Assembly (NCBI RefSeq): GCF_014174275.1
Contig: NZ_JABEQK010000003.1
Location: 124,001 to 188,000 of the forward strand
Length of the DNA: 64,000 nt
From: Gluconacetobacter takamatsuzukensis
GTDB lineage: Bacteria > Pseudomonadota > Alphaproteobacteria > Acetobacterales > Acetobacteraceae
Direction of reading: 5' to 3'
Positions 28,337-35,794 of this stretch are shown here, in pieces. The notes under the pieces were generated by a model. It did not search any database and was not told where the DNA came from. It saw nothing but the letters and a program-made list of their open reading frames with translations. Each line of letters begins with the position of its first letter. Position 1 is the first letter of the stretch. The position numbers and the translations under genes are program-made.

Positions 28337-30139
28337 TCAGCGGACGAGATCGCCCGGTTCGTCCTCGTTCAGCGGGAACAGCAGGATATAGCGCGTCCCG
28401 TCCTCCTCGACGATCTTCAGGCTGCCGGACAATTGCCGCGCGAAGCCGCGGATCAGCTGCATGCCGATCCCGCTCCGCTCTTCCTCCGGCACCCGGTATC
28501 CGCCGGCAAGCCCGATCCCGTCATCGGCGATGTCCAGCCGCGCCTGTCTGGGCTCGACCCGCTCCAGCACCACGGAAATGGTGCCGCGCCGCCCGTCGGC
28601 AAAGGCATGCTTGATGGCGTTGCTGACGATCTCGGTAATGATCAGGGCCAGCGGCACCGCCTGGTCGGGCTTCAGCTCCAGCGTCGCCGCCTGCACCGAC
28701 AGGCCCAGCCGCCCGCCGCCCGCATGTCCCGCCGCCTGCATGATCTGGCTGCATAATTCGGTGACGAAATGCTCCATGTTCATGCTGAACAGCTCGCCTT
28801 CGGCATACAGGTACCGATGCAGGGTCGCCAGCGCCCGAACCCGGTCGCGCGCCTGCGCGAACTCCTCGCGCGCCTCGGCCTGCCGAATGCGGTTTGCCTG
28901 CAGATTCAGAAGCGATGCAACGATCTGCAGGTTGTTCTTCACCCGATGATGCATCTCCTTCAGCAGCAGCTCCTGCCTGACCGCCGCGCGCGCCAGGCGC
29001 CGCTCGTCGCGGGCCAGGCTGCGGGTCGCCTGGGTAAAGGCGCGTGCCAGCTGGCGGATTTCAACGGGCATCACCCCGCTCGCCTGTGCATCGAACACGC
29101 CGCCATCGGCCTGCCACCGCTCGACCGAACCGGTCAGCCGGCGCAGGGGCGCGACCAGCAGCGCATTGGCGCTCTGGGTCACGACGATCAGGCAGCAGCC
29201 CAGCAGGCTGACGATGACAAACAGCCAGATCACGAACATGACCAGCGCATGGGTTTCGGCCGGATTGCGGCGGGTCATCGTCAGCGCCGCCACGCCGCCC
29301 TCGATCGGGCCGAAGGCAAAGGCGGCATCCCCGACGCTCAGGGTCTGCCGGGTCCCGCGCTGGACGGAGGTCATGGCCCCGATCCAGCGCAGCACATCCG
29401 GCGGCGGCGGCCCGGCCGGCGCGCAATCGTCGCACAAGGGCAGGACCGTGTAATCGCGCCCGATGATCCAGGCGTCGATCGCCCCTTCCTTCTGCATGAA
29501 ATCCAGCCGGGGATCGCCGATCTGAAGATGGTGACGGCTCCAGATCACGGGCATGACGGCGGTCAGGAAGCCCGATCGCATGGCCCCCAGAGAATCGGCG
29601 ATCGATGTGGAAACCGTGACCCGGATATAGGAACGCCGGCCCGTGTTCGCCCCCGGGATATCGAGCGGCACCACCCGCACGTCGCCGCTGAAACGCGGCA
29701 GGTCCTCGTACGGCACCTGGTCGGGCAAGGGCAGCAGCGTGTCGCCATTGACCGCCAGCAGCACCCGCCCCTGGTCGTCCAGCAAGGCCAGCCGATAGAA
29801 TTCCCCGGTCAGCGAGCGCGCCATCTGCAGGGTCCGCACAAACCCTTCCTCGTCCAGCGACATGCGACTGACCGAAGACAGCAGGGCCCCGATATGATCG
29901 ACATCGTGGCGCACTTCCAGATCGATCCGGCTGACCGCCATATCGGCCCGGAACGCCGGCGCCTCAAGCGTATGGCGATAGCTGTTCCACGCCTGGAGGC
30001 TGGCGATAACGGCCATCGGCCCGGCCGCGCACAGGATGATGGCAATCATCCGCGCGCTGACCGTCCCGAACAGCCGGAAGAGCCAGCCGCCATACGGTAT
30101 CCCGCGCCTCGACCTGTTCCGACCGCCCCCCTTGTCCAT
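28337..30139 (-). CDS. HisKA_2-type sensor histidine kinase of the general stress response
   Basis: 600-residue inner-membrane kinase. A first membrane segment at about residues 31-50, a periplasmic sensing region to about 298, a second segment at about 299-321, then a HAMP-like linker. The dimerisation/phosphoacceptor motif is KEMHHRVKNNLQ (probable phospho-His398), the HisKA_2 class that commonly serves PhyR. The ATPase has EIVSNAIKHAF and DDGIGLAGG. Its ATG directly follows the nepR stop (TAG|ATG), so it is coupled to nepR and is the likely kinase of this circuit. The signal is unknown. Confidence 0.85.
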   Translation of the reverse strand: MDKGGGRNRSRRGIPYGGWLFRLFGTVSARMIAIILCAAGPMAVIASLQAWNSYRHTLEAPAFRADMAVSRIDLEVRHDVDHIGALLSSVSRMSLDEEGFVRTLQMARSLTGEFYRLALLDDQGRVLLAVNGDTLLPLPDQVPYEDLPRFSGDVRVVPLDIPGANTGRRSYIRVTVSTSIADSLGAMRSGFLTAVMPVIWSRHHLQIGDPRLDFMQKEGAIDAWIIGRDYTVLPLCDDCAPAGPPPPDVLRWIGAMTSVQRGTRQTLSVGDAAFAFGPIEGGVAALTMTRRNPAETHALVMFVIWLFVIVSLLGCCLIVVTQSANALLVAPLRRLTGSVERWQADGGVFDAQASGVMPVEIRQLARAFTQATRSLARDERRLARAAVRQELLLKEMHHRVKNNLQIVASLLNLQANRIRQAEAREEFAQARDRVRALATLHRYLYAEGELFSMNMEHFVTELCSQIMQAAGHAGGGRLGLSVQAATLELKPDQAVPLALIITEIVSNAIKHAFADGRRGTISVVLERVEPRQARLDIADDGIGLAGGYRVPEEERSGIGMQLIRGFARQLSGSLKIVEEDGTRYILLFPLNEDEPGDLVR

Positions 30140-30325
30140 CTAACCCCTGGTCTTGCGGTCTTCTTCGATCAGCCGCAGCAACTCCTCGGGAAGAGGCTCG
30201 GAAGCAACTCCATCGAAAAGGTCATGCAGCCCACGCTTCAGCCAAAGCTCGAACGGATCGTCCCGTTGGGTGGTCTTGCTGGTTTTCGACGGCCGCGTCG
30301 GACGGGAATCCTTGCGGGACGTCAT
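30140..30325 (-). CDS. nepR: Anti-sigma factor NepR
   Basis: 61-residue helical anti-sigma factor that holds EcfG until phosphorylated PhyR takes it away. The conserved core is DPFELWLKRGLHDLFDG followed by EPLPEELLRLIEED, which is the NepR signature; the N-terminal 20 residues are basic and disordered. The start at MTSRKDSRP was chosen for the AGGGA site and because it gives the usual NepR length; ATG codons 19-20 codons upstream are possible. The gene lies between ecfG and the kinase. Confidence 0.9.
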   Translation of the reverse strand: MTSRKDSRPTRPSKTSKTTQRDDPFELWLKRGLHDLFDGVASEPLPEELLRLIEEDRKTRG

Positions 30326-30484
30326 TGATGATCCCTGAGATCCACTAATACCCCGCCAACCCTCTGAAACCTGCGTCCCCATCATGCCGATGTCGGCGGA
30401 CAGTAAAACAGCCCGTGTCCTACCGTCCAGCCGTCCGACTCAGGAATTAACCGCCAGGGAAGCGAAGGGTTGCCGAGGGATGGA

Positions 30485-31060
30485 TCAGGTGCGTGCCGCT
30501 TCGGGCTTGCGCGGGGCCGTCCGCGCCGCCAGAAGGCCGCGCAGCCGGGCCACCCGCGCCTTGACCTGCGGCGCATCGTGGTCCTCGCCGATCATCCAGC
30601 TTTCCAGCTGCCGGCGGGCACGGAAGACCCGACTCTTGGCCGTACCCACCGCGCATCCGGTCGCCTCGGCCAGGTGCTCGTAGCTCATGCCGTGCAGCAC
30701 CACCATGATCAGCGCCTCCCGCTGGTCCTCCGGCAACCGATCCAGAGCCATCGCCAGGTCCTTCAGCGCCAGCCGGTCCTCATGCGGGGCCGTGGTCGCC
30801 AGCACCGACGCGGGGATATCCTCGATATCCGTGGTCTCCCGCCGCTTGCGCAGGTCGGAAATGAAGCGATTGCGCAGGATGCGGTGCATCCAGGCGGAAA
30901 AATTGGTCCCGGGGATGAAACTGTCCTGGGCGGCCAGCGCATTGCACACGGCATCCTGCACCAGGTCTTCAGCCATCGTTCGGTTCCGGGTCAGGGCAAG
31001 CGCCTGAACGCGCAGACGCGGGAGGATCGCGATGACCTGATCATGGAAATTATGTGCCAT
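30485..31060 (-). CDS. ecfG: ECF sigma factor EcfG (general stress response)
   Basis: 191-residue sigma factor with region 2 (LALTRNRTMAEDLVQDAVCNAL and FSAWMHRILRNRFISDLRKRR) and region 4 (LPEDQREALIMVVLHGMSYEHLAEATGCAVGTAKSR). This is the EcfG type controlled by NepR and PhyR. A C-terminal Ala/Arg-rich tail of about 30 residues follows region 4. GAGGAA lies before the ATG. About 160 bases separate it from nepR, and it faces phyR across a 342-base spacer. No good GGAAC-N16/17-CGTT promoter was found upstream. Confidence 0.92.
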   Translation of the reverse strand: MAHNFHDQVIAILPRLRVQALALTRNRTMAEDLVQDAVCNALAAQDSFIPGTNFSAWMHRILRNRFISDLRKRRETTDIEDIPASVLATTAPHEDRLALKDLAMALDRLPEDQREALIMVVLHGMSYEHLAEATGCAVGTAKSRVFRARRQLESWMIGEDHDAPQVKARVARLRGLLAARTAPRKPEAART

Positions 31061-31236
31061 TATTCTGTTCCTCGCTTGCCAAAACTCGCATCAGTGTAAT
31101 GTCTGGGCTGCGTTTTAATCATGACGAAGGCGTGAGAAGCGTTTAGAAAACCCTAATCCACCGTGAAAAACCCATTATGATCATCTTTAGGGCTCATTGT
31201 GGCAGCATCTGGGCACGCGCCTCATTGATTGCATGC

Positions 31237-31251
31237 ACCGCGTCACGCGGT
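31237..31251. promoter_or_regulatory. Palindrome 1 in the ecfG/phyR spacer
   Basis: ACCGCGT-C-ACGCGGT, perfect 7-bp arms. Its centre (31244) is 50 bases from that of palindrome 2. It lies in a 342-base gene-free divergent spacer (31061-31402). Candidate regulator site; protein unknown. Confidence 0.45.
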
Positions 31252-31284
31252 CTCGCGCGGCATCCCCTGCATGGTCCCGATGTC

Positions 31285-31303
31285 GCGACCGTGACACGGT
31301 CGC
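31285..31303. promoter_or_regulatory. Palindrome 2 in the ecfG/phyR spacer
   Basis: GCGACCGTGACACGGTCGC, perfect 9-bp arms around one base, with the same outer ACCG...CGGT as palindrome 1. About 100 bases before the phyR start. The rest of the spacer shows no clear promoter. Confidence 0.5.
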
Positions 31304-31402
31304 CGGACGAAGGGCAAGCCCGGTCTCTAGTTCCTCTTGCGGACAAATCTAACGCTGTCATGATCCACAACGTAACATGTTCCCTGTGGAGTTGACCGTT
31401 CA

Positions 31403-32137
31403 ATGCCCCTCTCGCGGCGGCAGGATCTGATCCGGGCCCTTCCCTATGCCAGGCGATACGCCCGCGCCCTGACGGGCAGCCAGCCCCGCGGCGATCTTCT
31501 GGTGGCCGAAAGCCTGCGGGGACTGGCCGCGACGGAAGCCGGGCCGATGCCGGCGCGACAATCCCTGTACCAGTGGATCTCGCGGCAATTCCGGCAGGCG
31601 CCGGCCTCCGAGGCCGAAACGCTGAACGTTCTGGAGCGCAAGCTCCTGCTGCTGACGTCGCTGGAGGAACTGACGATCGCCGACGCCGCGCGGATCGTGG
31701 ACCTGGGCGAGGCCGAGGCCGCCGAGATCCTCGCCCGCGCCCATGCCGGGCTGCGCAAGGTCGCCCAGACCTCCATCCTGATCATCGAGGACGAGCCGAT
31801 CATCGCGATGGATATCGAGGACCTGGTCCGCTGGTGCGGCCACCAGGTCGCCGGCGTGGCCGCGACCGAGGCCGACGCCGTGGAACTGGCCCGCCAGACC
31901 AAACCCGGCCTGATCCTAGCGGACATCAATCTCGGCGCGGGCGGCGACGGCGCCAACGCCGTCACCAGCATCCTGCGCCACCACATGGCCCCCGTCATCT
32001 TCGTCACCGCCTACCCGGAACGCCTGCTGACGGGCGAGGCGATCGAACCCGCCTTCGTCATCACCAAGCCGTTCGAGCCGATGACCCTGGCCATCGCCAC
32101 CTACCAAGCCGTAACCGGCGGCCCCCGGATCAACTGA
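31403..32137 (+). CDS. phyR: General stress response regulator PhyR
   Basis: 244-residue response regulator made of an N-terminal sigma-like domain (about 1-118, an EcfG mimic with LLLLTSLEELTIADAARIVDLG) and a C-terminal receiver domain (SILIIEDEPIIAMDIEDL, phospho-Asp174 in ILADINLG, and Lys in FVITKPF). When phosphorylated it binds NepR and frees EcfG. It is slightly shorter than many PhyR proteins. The stop codon overlaps the first bases of palindromic element copy C. GGAG precedes the ATG. Confidence 0.93.
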   Translation: MPLSRRQDLIRALPYARRYARALTGSQPRGDLLVAESLRGLAATEAGPMPARQSLYQWISRQFRQAPASEAETLNVLERKLLLLTSLEELTIADAARIVDLGEAEAAEILARAHAGLRKVAQTSILIIEDEPIIAMDIEDLVRWCGHQVAGVAATEADAVELARQTKPGLILADINLGAGGDGANAVTSILRHHMAPVIFVTAYPERLLTGEAIEPAFVITKPFEPMTLAIATYQAVTGGPRIN

Positions 32138-32277
32138 GACCTGCCTTGAGAGGCGCGCTGGCGGCGGTCCGGCGCGCGTTCCCTGTGCGCCGGTGCTCAC
32201 GGCCATGTAGGCCACACGCCGGCCGCGGCCCTGCGGGCCGCTCCCACTCGCCAGCCCGCCTCTCTGAGGCAGGTTTC
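32136..32277 (+). repeat. Dispersed palindromic element, copy C (after phyR)
   Basis: 142-bp element with imperfect 28/29-bp outer arms (32136-32163 and 32249-32277), an inner GGCC-ATGTA-GGCC (32201-32213) and GCGGCCC-TGC-GGGCCGC (32225-32241). It has the same orientation as phyR, and the phyR stop TGA lies in the first arm. The arm sequence differs from copy B, yet both arms changed together. The block CGGTCCGG-CGCGCGTTCCC recurs with changes just past the element (from about 32284). Confidence 0.8.
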
Positions 32278-32372
32278 GCGTCACGGTCCGGCACGCGTTC
32301 CCGGCGCGCCGTCTTCTCCCGACTGGCTTTCCCCCTTGCGCGCGGGGCTAGCCATGGTCCAGAACCCGGGTC

Positions 32373-34184
32373 ATGTCGCCTCCTCTCCTTCTTCTTCAGG
32401 ATATCACCCTGACGCTCGGCGGCGCCCCGCTGCTCAACGGTGCCGGCTTCGGCGTCTCGGCCGGCGAACGGATCTGCCTCGTCGGGCGGAACGGCAGCGG
32501 GAAATCCACCCTGCTGCGCATCGCGGCCGGCGAACTGGCGTCCGACGACGGCAAGCGCTTCCTCCAGCCCGGCACCACCGTGCGCTATCTGTTGCAGGAA
32601 CCCGACCTGTCCGGCTTCGCCACCACGCTGGACTATGTCCGCTCCGGCATGCCGCCCGACGGGCCCGATCACCGCGCCGCCCTTCTGCTGGGCGAGCTGG
32701 GCCTGACGGGCGAGGAAAACCCGGCCACCCTGTCGGGCGGCGAGGCCCGCCGCTGCGCCCTCGCCTGGGCGCTGGCACCCGAACCCGACCTGCTGCTGCT
32801 GGACGAGCCCACCAACCATCTCGACATGCCGACCATCGAGTGGCTGGAACGCGAATTGCTGTCCCTGTCGTCGGCCATGGTCATCATCAGCCATGACCGC
32901 CGCCTGCTGGAAACCCTGTCCCGCAGCGTCGTCTGGCTGGATCGCGGCATAACGCGGCGCCTCGACCAGGGCTTCGCCCGCTTCGAATCCTGGCGCGAAG
33001 AGGTGCTGGAACAGGAAGAGCGCGACGCCCACAAGCTGGACCGCCAGATCGCGCGCGAAGAAGACTGGATGCGCTACGGCGTCACCGCCCGGCGCAAGCG
33101 CAACGTGCGCCGCGTCGGCGAGCTCGCGGCCCTCCGCCAGGCCCGACGCGAGGCCGTGCGCGCCCCCGGCGGGGTGAAGATGCAGGCCAGCGAGGACGGC
33201 CTGTCCGGCAAGCTGGTCGCGGTGGCGGAGGGCGTGCACAAGGCCTACGGCGCCCGCACGGTCATCGACGGGCTGGACCTGCGCGTGCTGCGCGGCGACC
33301 GGCTGGGCATCGTCGGCGCGAACGGCGCGGGCAAGAGCACCCTGCTGCGGCTGCTGACGGGCCAGGACCAGCCCGATTCGGGCGAAATCCGAATCGGCAC
33401 CGCCCTGTCCGTCGTCACCCTCGACCAGCAGCGCCGGACGCTCGACCCGGCCCGCACCCTGGCCGATACGCTGACCGGCGGCGGCGGCGACATGGTCCAG
33501 GTCGGCAATGAGAAACGCCACGTCATCGGCTACATGAAGGATTTCCTGTTCCGTCCGGAACAGGCCCGGACCCCGGTCAGCGCCCTGTCGGGCGGCGAGC
33601 GGGGCCGGCTGATGCTGGCCTGCGCCCTCGCCCGCCCCTCCAACCTGCTGGTGCTGGACGAACCGACCAACGACCTGGACCTGGAAACGCTGGACCTGTT
33701 GCAGGAGATGCTGGACGCCTATGCCGGCACCGTGCTGCTGGTCAGCCACGATCGCGACTTCCTCGACCGGGTGGCGACCTCGGTGCTGCTGGCGGAAGGC
33801 TCCGGGCGGTGGGTTGAATATGCCGGCGGCTATAGCGACATGCTGGCCCAGCGCGGGGGCATGGCTCCGGCGGGCCGGGGCGACCGGCGCGCCGAGGCCG
33901 GCGCCTCCGCACCGGCACAGAAACGCTCGGAAAAGGGCCCGGCGCGCAAACTGTCCTACAAGGACCAGCACGCGCTGGACCGCCTGCCCGGCCAGATCGC
34001 GACCCTGGAGGAACAGATCGGCCGCCTGCGGACGATCCTGTCGGATGGCGGCCTCTACGCCCGCGACCCGGCGGCCTTCACCGCGACGACCGAGAAACTG
34101 GACCGCGCCGAGGCCGACCTGACGGCGGCCGAGGAACGGTGGCTGGAACTGGAAATGCTGCGCGAGTCGCTGGGTTCGTCCTGA
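32373..34184 (+). CDS. ABC-F family ATPase (Uup/EttA type)
   Basis: 603-residue soluble protein with two ABC ATPase domains and no membrane segments. Domain 1 has GRNGSGKSTLLRIAAG, LSGGEARRCALA and LLLLDEPTNHLD. Domain 2 has GANGAGKSTLLRLLTG, LSGGERGRLMLA and LVLDEPTNDLD. A charged linker (EEVLEQEERDAHKLDRQIA) joins them and a C-terminal coiled coil (LEEQIGRLRTIL to LTAAEERWLELEMLRESL) ends the protein, which fits Uup. ABC-F proteins act on ribosomes or, for Uup, DNA. The ribosome binding site is weak. Confidence 0.88.
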   Translation: MSPPLLLLQDITLTLGGAPLLNGAGFGVSAGERICLVGRNGSGKSTLLRIAAGELASDDGKRFLQPGTTVRYLLQEPDLSGFATTLDYVRSGMPPDGPDHRAALLLGELGLTGEENPATLSGGEARRCALAWALAPEPDLLLLDEPTNHLDMPTIEWLERELLSLSSAMVIISHDRRLLETLSRSVVWLDRGITRRLDQGFARFESWREEVLEQEERDAHKLDRQIAREEDWMRYGVTARRKRNVRRVGELAALRQARREAVRAPGGVKMQASEDGLSGKLVAVAEGVHKAYGARTVIDGLDLRVLRGDRLGIVGANGAGKSTLLRLLTGQDQPDSGEIRIGTALSVVTLDQQRRTLDPARTLADTLTGGGGDMVQVGNEKRHVIGYMKDFLFRPEQARTPVSALSGGERGRLMLACALARPSNLLVLDEPTNDLDLETLDLLQEMLDAYAGTVLLVSHDRDFLDRVATSVLLAEGSGRWVEYAGGYSDMLAQRGGMAPAGRGDRRAEAGASAPAQKRSEKGPARKLSYKDQHALDRLPGQIATLEEQIGRLRTILSDGGLYARDPAAFTATTEKLDRAEADLTAAEERWLELEMLRESLGSS

Positions 34185-34241
34185 AGCCCGCCGACGTTCC
34201 GGCAGCGGCCCTTTTCAAACAGGCCTTGAAGGAACACCGCC

Positions 34242-34589
34242 ATGCCCCTGTCCGCCGCTGCCGCCCTTGCGCGTGAAGTCATCGCCCCCTGCCCCCGCAA
34301 CACGCCGGCCCTGACGCGCGCCGAGGCCGAGACCCTGCTGGCCGCGATCCCGAACTGGACCCTGTCCCCGGACGGCACGCTGCTGCTGCGCTCCTGCGTC
34401 CTGCCCGATTTCGCGAATGCCTATGCCCTGGTCGAACGCATCGCCGCACTGGCGGAAGCCGCCGACCATCATCCGGACATCGCCTTCGGCTGGGGCTATG
34501 TGCGGCTCACGCTGCAAACCCACAGTATCGGCGGCCTTCACCGCAACGATTTCATCATGGCGGCCCGAATCGAAACCCTGCCGCACTGA
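34242..34589 (+). CDS. phhB: 4a-hydroxytetrahydrobiopterin dehydratase
   Basis: 115-residue pterin-4-alpha-carbinolamine dehydratase. The signature is AEAADHHPDIAFGWGYVRLTL with the active-site His-His-Pro, followed by THSIGGLHRNDFIMAARI. It dehydrates the pterin product of aromatic amino acid hydroxylases or supports molybdopterin chemistry. No hydroxylase is nearby. It has a GAAGGAA site. The N-terminus is about 25 residues longer than the core domain. Confidence 0.88.
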   Translation: MPLSAAAALAREVIAPCPRNTPALTRAEAETLLAAIPNWTLSPDGTLLLRSCVLPDFANAYALVERIAALAEAADHHPDIAFGWGYVRLTLQTHSIGGLHRNDFIMAARIETLPH

Positions 34590-34596
34590 CCACCCG

Positions 34597-35616
34597 TCAA
34601 GCCGGGCTGACCAGCCCCGATTTCTCCCACAGGGCCCGCACCGACGTAATGCTGTCCGTCACCGCCAGCGCGGCCGCCAGCGCGCGCCGCCCGGCCTGCG
34701 CATCGACCAGCACCGGCGCGCCATCCAGGCAGGCGGCGGCAAAGGCCACATGCTCGGCAGCCAGCGTGTCATGGTCGTCCCAGCTCACCGCCTCGCGCCG
34801 AAAGCCGCCGGTGCCGGGCAAGGGCAGCCCTTTTTCCCGCCCGATCATCGTCAGCTCGCGCTTCACGAAATCGGCCGAAAGATACCCTTCTTCCGAAAAC
34901 AGGCGCATCCGCCGCTCGGTCTTCAGCGAGATCCGGCTGGCGGTGATGGTGGCCACACACCCGTTGGCAAAACGGACACGGGCATTGGCAATATCCTCGT
35001 GCTGCGAACTGACCGCCGCGCCCAGCGCATCGACATCCGCGATCTCGCTGTCCACGATCGCCAGCACCAGGTCCAGGTCATGGATCATCAGGTCCAGGAT
35101 CACCGAGACATCGGTACCGCGCGGCTTGAACGGGGCAATCCGCGTCGCCTCGATATAGAGCGGCCGGGTGATCCGCCCGGTAATCGCCCGATGCTCGGCC
35201 GAATACCGCAGCAGATGCCCCACCTGAAGCACCAGCCCGGTCTCCACCGCCAGCGCCGCCAGCCGGTCCGCCTGCTCCAGTGTCGAGGCGATGGGCTTTT
35301 CCACCAGCACATGCCGCCCGGCCCGCAGGGCCCGGTCGGCCAGGGCGAAATGATGTTCGGCCGGGGCCGCGATCACCACCGCCTCGCAACGCGCCAGCAG
35401 TTCCTCCAGCCCCAGCGCTGGCGCGCCGCCCGCCTCGGCCCCGACAAGCGTGGCCCGCGCCTGATCCGGATCATGGATGCCGACCAGGGACTCGCGCGGC
35501 GAGGCTGCGACCTTCAGCGCATGGAACCGCCCGAAATGACCGGCACCGACAACACCCACGCGCAATTGCCGCGCCGCTTCACCCCGTCCCGCTCCGCCAC
35601 CGAACAGCCCCGCCAT
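34597..35616 (-). CDS. Gfo/Idh/MocA oxidoreductase, possible UDP-GlcNAc 3-dehydrogenase
   Basis: 339-residue NAD(P)-dependent sugar oxidoreductase. The Rossmann motif is VGVVGAGHFGRFHALK (about residue 20); the family lysine is in HVLVEKPIAST and a downstream pair in LDLMIHDLDLVL. The segment RIAPFKPRGTDVSVILDLMI and NARVRFANGCVATITASR resemble GnnA-type enzymes that oxidise UDP-GlcNAc at C3 for lipid A with 2,3-diaminoglucose; this finer call is inference. No lpx gene or GnnB transaminase is adjacent. The start follows GGAGAGGA. Confidence 0.65.
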   Translation of the reverse strand: MAGLFGGGAGRGEAARQLRVGVVGAGHFGRFHALKVAASPRESLVGIHDPDQARATLVGAEAGGAPALGLEELLARCEAVVIAAPAEHHFALADRALRAGRHVLVEKPIASTLEQADRLAALAVETGLVLQVGHLLRYSAEHRAITGRITRPLYIEATRIAPFKPRGTDVSVILDLMIHDLDLVLAIVDSEIADVDALGAAVSSQHEDIANARVRFANGCVATITASRISLKTERRMRLFSEEGYLSADFVKRELTMIGREKGLPLPGTGGFRREAVSWDDHDTLAAEHVAFAAACLDGAPVLVDAQAGRRALAAALAVTDSITSVRALWEKSGLVSPA

Positions 35617-35711
35617 CGCATCCTCTCCGCATCCAGGATGACGAAGCGTTAGAGCACCCACGCCCGATCGACCAGAGGCACCGCCCGCAAGGGACAGGCG
35701 CGCGGATACAT

Positions 35712-35726
35712 GTTCCCTTTTTGTTC
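35712..35726. promoter_or_regulatory. LexA (SOS) box upstream of the radical SAM gene
   Basis: GTTC-CCTTTTT-GTTC, an exact match to the alphaproteobacterial LexA operator GTTC-N7-GTTC. It lies 69 bases before the start of the SplB-like radical SAM gene and 96 bases upstream of the divergent oxidoreductase. Confidence 0.72.
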
Positions 35727-35794
35727 TTTATGCTGCAAAATCGGCCCGCCACCATGCCGCCCGCCCACAACCGGCACCTCCCGGAGCCCCCCCC

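Noticed and set aside
31061-31402. EcfG-type promoter (GGAAC-N16/17-CGTT) before ecfG, nepR or phyR
   Set aside because: GGAAC occurs on the minus strand at about 31330 and 31378, but no CGTT lies at the right distance; the match was too weak to report.
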